Shown: positions 1-11,932 of the stretch, piece after piece | How positions within the stretch are numbered: position 1 is the stretch's first letter | Layout: every line of letters begins with the position of its first letter | Assembly: GCA_032718565.1 (NCBI GenBank) | Contig: JAVGVS010000011.1 | Coordinates: forward strand, 5,273,869 to 5,337,868 | Direction: 5' to 3' | Origin: Distichodus sexfasciatus | Taxonomy: Eukaryota; Chordata; Actinopteri; Characiformes; Distichodontidae | DNA: 64,000 nucleotides | Notes under the pieces: model-generated | Seen by the model: the letters and a program-made list of their open reading frames with translations, nothing else | Database searches by the model: none | What the model was told of the DNA's origin: nothing | Translations under genes and position numbers: made by a program

Positions 1-1018
1 AATAATGCTTGTATTCTCTCAGGTTTGACCATGTGTCCTCTTTCTCCTGGCTTAAATCCCTGGAAATTTTGTGGGCGTAAAAATCTGTATTTTGGGCTTC
101 GAATGGGAAGGGAGATGCATTTTTACAGTTTCCGACCTGCTCACTTGCCTTTTAGACCAGGGTTTATAAGTTATTAAGTTGGTAATATTACTCACTAATC
201 CTGAAATGATATAGCTGGGATGATTATGTTTAAGTTTAAGAGAGTTTCTAACTGTGTGTGTGTAATTTATACCCTTTTTCTGGGGTTGTGCTGATCTATG
301 TATATTGGAAAAATAAAGCATTATTTCATCATATTTAAACCACATGATTATGTCACTTTTCATAAGAATATACTGTATTTTCAGCGTACAAGAAGCTCCT
401 GTTATTTGTAAACTATATAATTGTAATGTAATTTATGTGTTGGTCCTACACCTCATTTTGCATGTTACATAAATGGCATGTGGAATTTGTATAGAATTTT
501 TTATGAACCTTTTTTAGTGTAATTCTTTATATAGTATGCAGCTTTAGAGCAGCAGTCTGTTTTGTGATTTTAGTAAAACACCTGCTACGGTGCAAGACAT
601 GAGCTCAGTATATTTGCAGAGCTTAAATGTACACAGTGGAATACATGTGTTTTTGTCTTGTAAAAAGAACACACACACCGACACACACCGCAGCAGCCAC
701 CGCCGCCCAAAGCTCAGATGTGGAGGTCATTAGTGCCAGAGTCATGCCAGGTTGTGGGTTCCCTTTCAGAGCCTGTGGGTGGAGCAGGTCCCACTTACTG
801 AGCACAGGAATAAACACTCTCCCTTGTGTGTGTGTGTGTGTGTGTTTTGGGAAGTAAGACTAGGCATTTATAGGATCTGATTGTCCCCTTAAAGACAGAA
901 AAAACATGAGATTGGTCAGGTACACACACAGACACACACACACACGCACATCTATGTATTACTATCTCTGTGAGGTCTTTCCATAGACTCCCATAATGAC
1001 TAAAGTACATAATTTTAC

Positions 1019-1210
1019 ACCTACACCTAATCCTAACCCTAACCTTAACCTCAGTAACCAAAAGCACATCTTTTACCTCTTTTAGTTTCTCAAATAAAAC
1101 AAGCACATTTTCTATAAAGGCATTTTACCTCATGGGGACCTCTCAAATGTCCCCACAAAGCCCAAAAAAACAGATAAAAGGCAAAGGTCCCCACAATGCG
1201 ATAAATACAT
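1019..1210. repeat. dispersed fish repeat with TGGGGAC/GTCCCCA palindromic motifs
   Basis: It begins with a CCTAACCCTAACC-like stretch and continues with a TGGGGACC motif and two GTCCCCAC motifs before a CA run. The same short motifs recur at 15401-15412 and 35614-35905. This type of sequence is widespread in teleost introns; the class was not identified. Confidence 0.5.
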
Positions 1211-1940
1211 GGCCACACACACACACACACACAGAGTCCGTCCGTGTTGGACTGGGGGATAAGGTTAGTTCCACTGCATGTGTGGTGTGTGTTTTTGTAG
1301 GGTTTGAGACTTGGGATTGGTCAGATTTTTCTGGACAAAATTTTTCAAAGACAAAATGAATAAATGAATACTTAGTACCAAACACAAAATGGTACTAAGT
1401 ACTAAACACAAAAGGTAGTCTTAAATAACAATGTGAAAACTAACTTTAGCCTATTTTCCTGTTAGCCTATTAGCATTCTCAAGTGTGAGAAGTCAAAATT
1501 GGACTTTTAAGTCTCTGACGCCTTGCTGTGCGCTGTGTGCTGTGCACCTGTGTGCTTCCATGCTTGAACCTGGATTGTTGCTCTCGTCTATATTTCTCAG
1601 TTGGAATGAGTCAGTTATTGTTTGCAGATTTTGCATCAGTCAGGAGAGACATCACTATGTAAAATGACAGACTCTAGCATTTGTCCTTTTGACTGATTTG
1701 TTTGGAACATTTACTGCTAGTGCTAGTCAAAAATGTAAAATTGTTTCACGTTTCCAGCATTTACCAGGCATGGCATTATGGCAAATGTTGTGGCCAATCC
1801 TCTTGCTGTATCTGTAGCCCACAGAGAGAGAGGGAGAGAGGGAGAGAGGGAGAGAGAGATTTACAGACAGACTGGATCTTTGTTCGCTGTGCTGCCCTCT
1901 GGAGTTTTTTCTCTGTAATTGTAGTTTGTCTGACTTTCAG

Positions 1941-2118
1941 GGTGAGTGAGTGATTATTTGTCATTGTGAACACACCACAGCACAGCACACAGTGCACCAC
2001 AACAAAATGTGACCTCTGAAAGAGCAGTGGGCAGCTAACATGGGCAGTCCCCCGGGAGCAGTGCTGGGGTACGGTACCTTGCTCATGAGTACCTCAGTGT
2101 GACCTTTTTACCAGTCCA
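1941..2118 (-). mobile_element. tRNA-derived SINE, family A, head truncated
   Basis: On the minus strand it reads as the body and tail of a SINE found about ten times in this window. Diagnostic motifs are TTTGTCATTGTGAACACACC, CACAGTGCACCACAAC and GGTACCTTGCTCATGAGTAC. The tRNA-like B box and A box expected at the right end are missing, so this copy has lost its 5' head. Confidence 0.75.
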
Positions 2119-3102
2119 AATCAGTGTGTTTTGGTTGTATGGTGAATCAGTGGAGGCTGCCTGGTGTGTCGGTGTAGCTCCTCAATTTATCAACAAGTAG
2201 ATTTCGAGTTCAGAAATGTAGGCTACTTCTTTTTCTCCTTTTGGTTTTGAAAAGTTACATTCAATAAAGATTCTTATGATATTATAACTTTGTAAAATAT
2301 GTCTGAAGTGAGATGTTATGTGAGAAGTCTCCTAACCGTCAACTATTTTACGTTAGCTCATTGAGCTACGCCACTAACGTCACGCAGACAAACATAAAGT
2401 CGGCGTGCTCCGGAACACTTATATGTTTTCTCATGTTTAAGAGTAACATTGTTTTGCAAGTTTAAGCATTGCTGGTCTGGGTCTGGTTTTAGTTGATCTG
2501 TAAGTTGTAGAGTACACATTTTGGGCAAATTTAAATGATACTTTTTGTATAGCACTGTATAGATATATAGATATATAACATGAGAAGGAAAGGAAGACTA
2601 AAGACAGAAGCCTGAAAAGAGTAAAATAGAATATAATATATTCAAACACAGTTACATAAAATATAAAAATGAGAAACAAATGCTGAGGAAATAAAAAGAG
2701 AAAATGCTGTAGTGAGCACCTGTAGAAAAGATGAGGAAATACGAAAAACAAAAGTAATATATACAAATACTGTATGGCCATGTAATTGCATATAAAATGA
2801 ACAGATGCACATTTAAATAAAAGTAGAACCTAAGAAAACGCTTAAGACTAAGAATTTGTATTCACAGATTTTTGATACATCTCAAGAATGTCTACAGAAA
2901 GTGAATTTTATTTCTTAGTTGCAAAAAAAGTTACTCCTTTGACGTATGGGTTTTTTAGCAGTGCAGCATTTGCGGATAGTAAAGATCATAGTAAAGGACG
3001 TGACATTTTTCTCTCATTGTTCCTAACATCATGTCTTTAATCCTAACACTGAGTAACCCATCTCCCTCTCTGTCGCTCTTTCCCTCTTTTTTGTATGGAC
3101 AG

Positions 3103-3220
3103 ATTTACACGGACTGGGCAAACCACTACCTGGTGAAGTCTGGTCATAAGCGTCTGATCAGAGATCTCCAGCAGGACGTCGCAGACGGGGTTCTTCTGGC
3201 TGAGATTATCCAGGTCGTAG
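3103..3220 (+). CDS. nav2: nav2 exon 1 of window: CH domain, first part
   Basis: Encodes 39 residues plus one base, beginning IYTDWANHYLVKSGHKRLI and ending in the AEIIQVV segment. This is the N-terminal half of the single calponin-homology domain, nearly identical to NAV2/NAV3. The acceptor is TATGGACAG (3101-3102) after a CT-rich tract and the donor is GTAAAT (3221). The exon enters in phase 0 and leaves after one base. CH domains are generally linked to actin or signalling partners; for NAV2 the exact role of this domain is less settled. The remaining N-terminus is upstream of the window. Confidence 0.95.
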
Positions 3221-3702
3221 GTAAATCAGCTCATTAAATGTAGAAAACATTACTGGCATCTGCATTTAATTACACCTTAAAATGAGATAAACTCTGCTAA
3301 AGTGTGTTGCGAAGACTTGGAGTTGATGATTTAAAAAAAAAAAAACGTTAGGTGTGGCTTATGTTAAAAGATCCTTTTCCTCTGATTTCTTATTAACAAA
3401 ATAACACGCTAAGATGACATTTAATGTAACTGCCAAAAGGAAAACCAGGAGCATCAGAAAGTATTCTATATCTGTTTTTGAAACACTATTGCCTTCATTC
3501 TTGTATTCTGTAATCATTTAAAATCTTTAAGTGCTATCATTATCAGTTAAACCACTGAAATATGATTATCACATACATAGGTTTTGTGACATTTTTATTT
3601 ATTTATTTATTTTTAATTATAACACCATTTTAATTAAAAGTGGTTTGGTGAAATTTATCTGCATTCTTTTAAAATGTTGGTTTGTGTTTGTCTTTTTTCA
3701 AG
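3221..3702 (+). other. nav2: intron 1-2 (482 bp)
   Basis: AT-rich, with an A run (about 3333-3344) and an ATTT run near 3596-3610. The acceptor is preceded by TGTCTTTTTTCAAG. No repeat element or other feature is recognised. Confidence 0.8.
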
Positions 3703-3755
3703 CTAATGAGAAGATTGCTCACATCAACGGTTACCCTGAAAGTCGCTCTCAAATG
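3703..3755 (+). CDS. nav2: nav2 exon 2 of window: CH domain, middle
   Basis: A 53-nt exon encoding ANEKIAHINGYPESRSQM once the single base carried over from exon 1 is added. The mammalian counterpart reads ANEKIEDINGCPKNRSQM, so position, length and phase agree. The donor is ATGGTAAG and the exon ends in phase 0. The open frame that continues past 3755 is intron read-through. Confidence 0.95.
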
Positions 3756-3997
3756 GTAAGCAGGGGTTTGTCTGTTTGTTTGTTTTGGGACATTGTGGTT
3801 TTTAACCCTGGAGGCTCTAGACTCCAAACGAGACTAAATCTCCTCAGCTCTCTACATTCTAGAGTTAGGTGAGTAACATCATTAAGGCCTCATCAAGGCC
3901 ATCATAGAACAGCCCTTAATGAGGACAATGGCCGTAAGAGCTTTGGTGTTGAGGACTGAAAGCACTAAATCTTTGTGTGTATTTGTGTGTGTTGCAG

Positions 3998-4070
3998 ATT
4001 GAGAACATAGATGCCTGTCTCTGCTTTTTGGCAGCTAAAGGGGTGAATATAAAGGGACTCTGTGCTGAAG
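3998..4070 (+). CDS. nav2: nav2 exon 3 of window: CH domain, third part
   Basis: A 73-nt exon encoding IENIDACLCFLAAKGVNIKG plus LCAE, a near-exact match to the NAV2 CH-domain helix IENIDACLNFLAAKGINIQG. The acceptor is GTGTTGCAG, preceded by a TG-rich rather than a CT-rich tract. The donor is GTAAGTG, close to consensus. It leaves one base of a Glu codon, completed by exon 4. Confidence 0.95.
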
Positions 4071-4218
4071 GTAAGTGTGTTTCTCTGTGTGTGACAGTTT
4101 AAGTGAGTATCTAAAAGAGTGTGTGTAAGACAGAGACCGTGAGTGGGTGAAAGAGACAGAGTGCAGACTTCTCTTTCATCTTGTTTTGGTTTTTTTTTTT
4201 TTTTCCTTTTTCTCCCAG

Positions 4219-4516
4219 AGATCCGCAGTGGAAACCTGAAGGCTATTCTGGGCCTGTTCTTCAGCCTGTCACGCTACAAACAGCAGTTGCAAAAACAACA
4301 ACCGCAACAACAACATCAGCAACAACAGCAGCATTCAGCTGGACTAAAGCAGGCCAGTCATGAGCCTCAGTGTGTCCAGGGTGTAAGTGTGGAGCGGAGC
4401 AGCAGTTGTGCTCCTCCTGCTGTTCCCTCACCATGCCCCATACACAACCAGCAGCAGCAGCAGCAGCAGAGCCCCACTGTGCCAACAGCCAGGAGTCACA
4501 CTGACACACACACCAG
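4219..4516 (+). CDS. nav2: nav2 exon 4 of window: end of CH domain and poly-Gln linker
   Basis: Starts by completing Glu and reads EIRSGNLKAILGLFFSLSRY, the closing helix of the CH domain. A low-complexity linker follows with mixed CAA/CAG Gln runs (QQPQQQHQQQQQH) and a pure (CAG)7 run at about 4449-4469. The exon ends with ..SHTDTHT plus AG. The donor is AG|GTGCCT, weak beyond the invariant GT. It was chosen because it is the only one seen that gives the conserved T-R-LPGP junction with exon 5 in the right phase. Mammalian NAV2 also has a Gln-rich linker here, but with different run lengths. Confidence 0.88.
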
Positions 4517-4535
4517 GTGCCTCAGTCTCTCGAAC

Positions 4536-4903
4536 CCCCTTTCCACTTTATCTCTTCCCCTTTCGACTGCCATTTACTCTCTCTCTCTCTTCCTCCCTCT
4601 TGACCTCCCTTTAATCTCTCTCTTTCACACTCTGACTCACAACTCTCACACTCTCCCTCTCTCACGCACATGGCCTGCCTTCCTCTCTGCCTCCTCCATC
4701 CCTCTTGCTCTTTCCCTCTCCTTCATCCTCTTGACCCCCATTCCTTTGTACCTCCCCGCTTTCTCTCTCCATCTGACTTCCCTCTCTCTCCCTCTCAACC
4801 TCCCTTTTCTCTCACCCTTTCTCCCCTAACACACACTCTTACACCATCTCTCTTGTGACCTGCCTCCTCCATCTCTTACTCTCTTCCTCCTTCTCTCCCT
4901 TTC

Positions 4904-4943
<40 letters not shown>

Positions 4944-4991
4944 TGTTTAACACACATTTTCACATTCTCTTCCTCTTGACCTCCTTCCTTT

Positions 4992-5036
<45 letters not shown>

Positions 5037-5330
5037 ACTTTCTCTCTCTCTCCCTTTCAGACAAATACAATCACACTGCCCCTTCCCTTCCTCCCTCCCT
5101 CCCTCCCTCCCTCCGTCCCTCCTTCTCTCTCCACCTCTCAGACTCCCCCTGGATTTCCGGCTCTGTCTTACTTCTTCCTCTCTTCCCCCCTCTCTCTCTT
5201 TTTCACTTCTCAACACAAACACTTGCTCCCTCTCTTTCTTTTTCCATCTCTGATTCCTTGATTTTTGTTGCTCGTTTCATGTTTCTCTTTTCATTTCTTC
5301 TTGCAGTAACTCACTTTCTTCACTAGTTAT
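4536..5330 (+). repeat. pyrimidine-rich tract with (CT)n and (CCCT)n runs
   Basis: About 800 bp that are overwhelmingly C and T on the + strand. It includes (CT)n at about 4906-4938 and 4997-5032 and a CCCT-type run at about 5089-5115. Long open frames on both strands here are artefacts of low complexity. Mirror-repeat polypyrimidine DNA of this kind can form triplex structures in general; no such property is shown here. Confidence 0.85.
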
Positions 5331-5825
5331 TTCTACAAGTTTGTAGCTCTTTATTTTTCATGTCAACATTAACACTTGACCCATGCTGCCTCTCTACTAT
5401 TTCCCGTGCTTTCTACTCTATTGATCTGTTTGCTTCTCTCTCTCTTGCTCTTTCCTTGTCTTTCCAATTTTACACCTCTGCTCTGTGTCATGATGTCTTC
5501 CATCCAGAGGCTCATCTCAGAGTAAACACCTCAAGCTGTCTGTCGCTCAGAAAAAGGCCACTAGGTCAGCTCTCATACGGGACCTGCTCCCCAAACACAG
5601 TGCACGCTCAAGTGGTTGCATTCATCTTTCACACTCCAGCTCCCTCTAGTGCCAGTTAGATCCTACTGCAACAGCTGCTGGAAGCACATACGTAGTTATA
5701 CAAATACAATATGTAGTGAAACACACCCTGATTCCTTCTTAGTACTGTTATATTATTATGTTGTATATATATACACACATATATTTATAACAGTTCATAT
5801 ATGTACATATGTACTGTATATATAC

Positions 5826-6467
<642 letters not shown>

Positions 6468-6545
<78 letters not shown>

Positions 6546-6560
6546 CATATATATATATGT
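6468..6560. repeat. (TA)n microsatellite, right block
   Basis: A TA run continuing from the right end of the Tc1-like element, slightly interrupted at its edges by ACATA and GTATA. It mirrors the block on the left side. Confidence 0.95.
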
Positions 6561-6777
6561 TCACACATGATACAGTTTATAAAATAAAGCAAGTATAATA
6601 ACTAAGACTGTTTTGTAATTAGTTAATTAATTAGTATGGTGCTTGAATATACTAAGAGTTATTAAAGTTATGAGGGAAATTGATAATTTGTTCATAATGC
6701 AATTATGTGTGTAAATATATTTTATGTATATATGTTGTATATACTGTACTGTATGTGTGTGTGCATGTGTGTGTTAG

Positions 6778-6917
6778 ACTCCCGGGTCCCTCAGCGCGTA
6801 CATCAGGGTTGTCCAGTGACTCCAAGTCTCGTAAATCCAGCAGCAGCCGACGCAGTCAGAGCTTCACACACTGGGACAAGAGCAGGAGCCCAACAACATC
6901 CTGCTCACAAGACACAG
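6778..6917 (+). CDS. nav2: nav2 exon 5 of window: LPGPSARTSG serine-rich segment
   Basis: A 140-nt exon encoding (R)LPGPSARTSGLSSDSKSRK.., then RRSQSFTHWDKSRSP, ending ..SQDT plus one base. Mammalian NAV2 has SRLPGPTARVS.. and RRSQSFNNYDKSKP at this place. The RRSQSF motif is basic and Ser-rich, a typical phosphorylation and 14-3-3-like context; that is inference. The acceptor is TGTGTTAG after TG repeats and the donor is GTAAAC. Phase 2 in, phase 1 out. Confidence 0.93.
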
Positions 6918-8927
6918 GTAAACACATGCAACACACACAGTGAGTTCTACGCTCAGAGCTGCATGTGAGCTCTGTAAATGGTGTTTATAAAGTTGTCTTG
7001 CTGCAGTTTCTGTTCCGATGATGATATTGAATAGATTATCTGTAGGTGAGTAATGGACACCGATCAGATATCATTTATTTTGTTTTGGCCTTTTTGTTTG
7101 TTTTTACTCTCTGTTATTTTTGACTAGATTTGTACTGTAAAAATGATATTTTTCTAATGTAAGAGTGCATAACTTTGTGACTTTAAATATTCGAAGGAAG
7201 CACACACATATGTAGTTGCAGTCACATGACCATATATAGTTTTTAACAGGACAGTTCATGAACACACACTGGGGCCGGTATTAACATATAAAAAATTATC
7301 AACAGGGTTTGAAAAATAATTGAGATAACTGACATGGACAAGTGTATGCCAGTTAAAGGTTTCTGGATTTCAGTACTGATTAATTTTTGATTGATTGCCA
7401 GTACTGTGAAGGCAGTTTGCCAGTAATAACTAAAATGTCAGCATTGGTGTGTAAAGCTTGATGGTGTGCAACTTCAGAAAGTTCAGACATTTGTTGTGTT
7501 GTTAAGAGTCATTTTGTGATTTGCGGTCTCCATTGCACTACATGAGGTGATTGTGCAATTAATGACTTTCAAGATAAATGTGTTGGAGAGAAAGAAAGAA
7601 AAAGGGAGTGAGAGAATGAAAGAGAGAAATGGGTAGAGGAGTCTACTTGTGTGCAGGCATTCAGTGTTCATTTAGCTTTAATTAATGCAGAAGCCGAAAG
7701 AGAGAATTTTGACTGAACAGATCATTAAGAAAGCCACAGATAGGTATGGAGAGTGCAGGCGGTCAGAATAGAAGAAAGACAAACACATTCAGGCTCACTG
7801 ACTGGCCAGTGTGTGTGAACTCCGCTACTAATTAGTGCAACATTCTTCACCCACACTGAGCACAATGATGACGTCGACACACTATCGATGGCTAATGAAT
7901 CACACACCAACACCGGCGATCAAACACAGGACACAAATAACATTGATTTTCTCCAGTTTCAAATCAAGTTAGTGGTGCGTATTAGAGAGGGAAGGGGAAG
8001 AGAAAGAGGAACGTGGTGAGGTTCAAGCATGACCAGGCATCATGCAACACATGACCTTTGTGTTATCCTTAATGGCGTCATAACCTTGATTTGTCAGTCA
8101 GTAGGCATGTTGATGTGTGAAATCTGACGTGTGACGTAATCAAATTTAGTTTTTGTGTACCGTAAATATCATTTTGTGGAATCTACTTTTCCATCATTTG
8201 AATATCTGTCAATTAAATGACTGTGATATTTTCCTTATGTTTCTATTTTCCTAGTTTCTAAATTTAATTTGCTTTCATTAATTTAACAACTTTATTATGT
8301 TCACCCTGCTTTCTTGCAAATCCACAAATATAGGCTGGGTGTGCCCTAAACATTTGAACCCGTGAGAGAGAGTGATGTTGAGCTTGTCTGTTTTAAACTT
8401 CAGCAGAAAGCGCTTATGTGCCTTGTTAACATTTAGTGTGCGTTTGACCCACTTTTACTGTGTGAATGCTCATTTGCTTTTCTCAGTCTCTGGCAAAAGC
8501 TTATTTTACAGTAACACAATGTGTGTGTGTGTGAGCTGTTAAAATTCCTTTCTGGCTGCTTTTGTCAAACTCTGAGCTTGATTTCTGTGGATCTGACAGA
8601 TATGAATAAGATTGTGTAGAGTCAGTTTTACACAGATTAACTGAAACTCACACTATATGGATTAACTGTTCTGTGATTAAACAAGAAACTTTTCTTTATA
8701 CAGAAAAAGAAACTCATTGTAGTATATCTTTACTCAGCAGTGAGAGATTCACCAATTTCTATTTTCATCACAAGTTTTACTTATTAATCATGGCATGTGT
8801 AATTAACACTCCATTTATTAACACATATTACTTCAATTTTAACTCTTTTAAGTGCTGAGAGTTGCTGACTTTTATTTTGGGCTGCAAAACACTTTAAGGC
8901 TTGTTTTTTATAAATAAAGATGAACCA

Positions 8928-8975
<48 letters not shown>

Positions 8976-9016
8976 CATCAGTAGTAGTAGTAGTAGCAGT
9001 AGTAGTAGTAGTAGTA
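8928..9016. repeat. (ATT)n followed by (AGT/AGC)n trinucleotide repeats
   Basis: About 16 units of ATT up to 8976, then TCATC and an imperfect AGT run with occasional AGC. This is a compound trinucleotide microsatellite. Confidence 0.95.
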
Positions 9017-9586
9017 TTAAAGTTTTGTTTGAGGTTCGTTTCCAGTAAAAAAGTTTATCTTCCTGTAACGTCTCCTGAGTTCCTTCATCATATGGTTGTG
9101 CTCTGTTAGGACTCTTTCAGTCTCAGTATGTTCTTTTTTCATTTTTCTCTCCACATCCCTTTCAAAACAAACAGGAGCCCCATACTGCCAGTTTAGGTTT
9201 GAATTTTGACCTGAATGTGGTTGTGTGTCCTTCAGCAGGTCTGTGACTGAGGCTTTCTTAAAGGTGCCTGGTGATGGACTATCAATTGTAACGAACTCCA
9301 TCACCCTGAAGTCTGTACTTATGCATTGCTTAATTAAAAAGAAAATTTACATAATTGTGTGTTTAAGGTTAATTAACTATGTATTTAGAAACTGTGTTGC
9401 ATCAAAGGGGCTGCAAAATTTCAGTTTTCACAGTTTTCATTTTTTCAATTAATCCTCATCTGACTCAGTGTAACACTAGGCCATACTTGTTATTGTTTTC
9501 TGTGTATCTCAAGCATGTACTGTATAAAGTATCGAGTTAATTGTTACAGGTGTATCCTCAGCTATTTAATAAGATCAATAGGTTGA

Positions 9587-9715
9587 CTGACTGACTGACT
9601 GACTGACCGTAAGGTGTGAATGAGAGTGTGGTTGTGTGAGTGTGTGTGCCCTGCCGTGACCCCGATAGGGATTAAGCGGTTCAGAATAATGAATGAATGA
9701 AATGAATGTGTAACT
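9587..9715. repeat. dispersed repeat end, family C, with GACT run and ATGA tail
   Basis: A GACT run (9587-9606) is followed by GTGTGCCCTGCCGTGACCCC, GATTAAGCGGTTCAGAATAA and an ATGAATGA tail. This resembles the end of a common fish repeat whose opposite-strand form is seen at 57957-58207 and, in part, at 25807-25930. Confidence 0.55.
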
Positions 9716-9982
9716 TTACTCCAGCTGGACACCGGAGGGCACCCCTGTCCTGTCTTGTGTCTGTCTTGTGTTGTATGTCTGTCATTTCCTTCTGTCTTAA
9801 GAAGGTTAAACCATATATGTAAAGTGCAGTATGTCTTTTATATGTGAAAGGTAAAGTTTGGATGAAAAAAGAAATGGTCCGAAATGTTTCTTTTGTTTGT
9901 TTTTGTTTTTAATTAACTGTTACTGTTATACTACTAATATTTAAACTTCAGTCTCATTTTTACACCATTTTACCCCTCACAG

Positions 9983-10958
9983 ATAAATCAAGCTCATCTC
10001 CAACAATGGTTGACCAAGAGTCTTCAACTTCTCCTGTCGCACCCCCCAGCAGCTCCAGTGGAACCTCCACCAGCACCAAGGTTTGGAGAAGCAAATCCCT
10101 CAATGCCAAGCATAGTGCCGCCTCTACTCTGTCTGTCAAACCGCCATCCCCCACCTCTCTTGAGGCTCCTCCCAAAGTCATCGCCCAGAAGTCCATGCTG
10201 GGCAAACTCAAGCTCTTCAACAGCCGCCCTGCCTCTCGAGCTTCCAGCGTTGCTTCTCTACAAGACCCAGAAACTTTGCTTCATGAGGAAGATGGCGCAG
10301 GAGTCTGTCCTATCCATCCAGATGTCCAGGTGGGCGATCAGAGGCCTGTCACACCGGGAAGCGCCGGTACCAAGTTGGCTCTGAAGGGCATTGCCCAGAG
10401 GACACTGGGTAGAGCTTTGGCACCAAAGATGAGCTCTACAAAGGCTTCTGAGAAGGACAAAAACAAAGATAAAAGCAAGCAGAAGGAGAAAGAACAAAAA
10501 ACCAAACAATCCTCCAGCACAGATCAGTTTCAGTTTAAGAGTGAAAAAGAAGAAATCACAAGTGACCCTCACGCCTCATCTGATCTTCTGAAATCCAGTC
10601 CAACCCCCAAAGGGAAGAAAGAAAGAGGGGCATCACAGAGTGGCATACCCAAGCCAGGGCAAACTGGCAAAGGCTCTGGGATGGTTAAAGCCACAGTGGC
10701 GTCCCCTAGTATTAAAGAAGGGGAGCGTCCCCGTGGTTTTAGAGCAGGAGGAGGTGCAGCAGTGCATAAGGGTCCGTTGGAGAGTAAAATCTCGGGCTCT
10801 GTCACCAGCTTGGCGTCATCAGAGGGCAGGTGCAGTCAGAACAGTGTCAGTAGTGTAACTCAGTCCACAGGAAGCAACACGGTCAGCGTACAACTGCCTC
10901 AACCGCAAGCCCAATACAGCCACCCCAACACGGCCACAGTCGCACCATTCATGTACAG
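9983..10958 (+). CDS. nav2: nav2 exon 6 of window: large disordered exon with SxIP motif
   Basis: A 976-nt exon of about 325 codons, open throughout. Blocks in order: KVWRSKSLNAKHSA (near codon 33), QKSMLGKLKLFNSRP (near codon 68), KLALKGIAQRTLGRAL (near codon 130), a Lys/Glu-rich charged run, SGIPKPG (10639-10659), KEGERPRGF, GSNTVSVQLPQPQ and SHPNTATVAPFMYR at the end. SGIP among basic residues fits the SxIP consensus bound by EB-family microtubule plus-end proteins, and mammalian NAV2 has SGIPKPG at the same place. Acceptor CCCCTCACAG, donor AG|GTGAGA. Phase 1 in, phase 2 out. The ALKGIAQRT and QLPQPQ blocks are the best NAV2-specific evidence in the window. Confidence 0.96.
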
Positions 10959-11578
10959 GTGAGATACTGGAGAGGGGTGTGTGGGTGTATGTGTGTATAC
11001 GTGCTAATAGCATGGTATCTCACACTTGGTTATTCCGTTATTACTCACAGACATAACTGTTTTTATTTATTTGTGTATGTTTGTTAGAATGTCACATGCT
11101 TTTTAGAACCCATCTTTGTTGCTTCTGCTAATTTTCTTTAGTGTTTAATGCTAAAATTGCATAATATAATACATGTACTCTAGTACACATCTCACAATCC
11201 CTAGACTAACAGTTTTTGAGTGTACACACACGCACACACACACTTGTATACAGTGTAACATTTTCGTGATGTTCTTCCATTGATCATATTGACTAGAAGT
11301 AAATATCTTAACCATAACCTTAATCTCTATTTTCTTTATGAGTAGGGGTAGACAGATTATTACAGAAGTTGATCAAGGACGTGCATTGATATCACTTTTC
11401 TTCTCTACTTTTCCAGAAGAAAAACAATGCCGCGAGATCACGACTTGTTATTGCAAATGATAATAATTTGATAATTTTACTGTCAGTGACAGAAACATTA
11501 ACATACTCATTAAAGTAAATATTTCATTAAATTAAAGCCAGTTAAAGTAAAATCGACATACTTGTCCAAATCCAAGAT

Positions 11579-11923
11579 ACCAAACCGGCCGATAAAATAT
11601 TTTATTTAAAAACGCGTTACTACGGCTGTCGAGCGGCTTTCGCGCTCTGTCCGGATGTTCCGCCTCCTGCGCCATCCGATTGGTTAAACGTCAGGAGTTT
11701 AGCCAATCAACGCTGGAGGCTGAACGCACTGAAACTCGCGCATTCTGACAGAAGCAAGAAGATCTTAACGGTCTTGTAGAGTAGTTTTGTATAAGTTAAG
11801 GTAGTAGATGTTGCCGGTGTTGGAATAAATCACGGTCAGCTAATAGAGGGCACAAATAATAATTTAAAAAAAGAAGTAAACGAGAGTTCCCGCGCTTGCG
11901 ACTTAATTTCACGCTAGCTCGCG
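11579..11923. promoter_or_regulatory. CpG-rich intronic segment with two CCAAT-type boxes (candidate)
   Basis: CpG dinucleotides are much denser here than in the surrounding intron (GCGTTAC, GGCTGTCGAGCGGC, TTCGCGCTC). Two CCAAT-type motifs face each other: GATTGGTT near 11678-11685 and AGCCAATCAA near 11701-11710. This could be an internal promoter or CpG island, or the promoter-bearing end of an old transposon. No TATA box or transcript evidence is visible, so the call is weak. Confidence 0.3.
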
Positions 11924-11932
11924 AAATGATCT

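Larger units (their letters stand above)
1..3102 (+). other. nav2: intron upstream of exon 1 (partial)
   Basis: AT-rich non-coding sequence with no supported exon. It holds TG/CA runs (825-845, 915-945, 1213-1232), a dispersed CCCCA/TGGGG-containing repeat (1019-1210), a GAGA run (1823-1859) and a SINE fragment (1941-2118). The last 40 bases are a good polypyrimidine tract ending in the acceptor at 3101-3102. The open frame that starts at 3031 and runs into exon 1 begins in this tract and is not treated as a start. Confidence 0.7.
6918..9982 (+). other. nav2: intron 5-6 (3,065 bp)
   Basis: Mostly AT-rich single-copy-looking sequence. It contains an (ATT)n run followed by an AGT/AGC run (8928-9016) and a dispersed-repeat end with an ATGAATGA tail (9587-9715). 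The stretch from 6918 to about 8900 shows nothing recognisable apart from short TG runs. No exon is supported. Confidence 0.7.

Noticed and set aside
1019..1055. Interstitial telomeric repeat (CCTAACCCTAACC)
   Set aside because: Only about two near-perfect hexamers, embedded in a dispersed repeat that carries this motif. Not a telomere relic.
3031..3102. ATG at 3031 as a nav2 start just upstream of the CH domain
   Set aside because: It lies in the CT-rich acceptor tract. The AG at 3101-3102 and the phase-0 entry fit an internal exon, as in mammalian NAV2.
4143..4829. 228-codon frame as one gene
   Set aside because: Only 4219-4516 is exon 4. The rest is intron read-through, including a CT-rich low-complexity tail.
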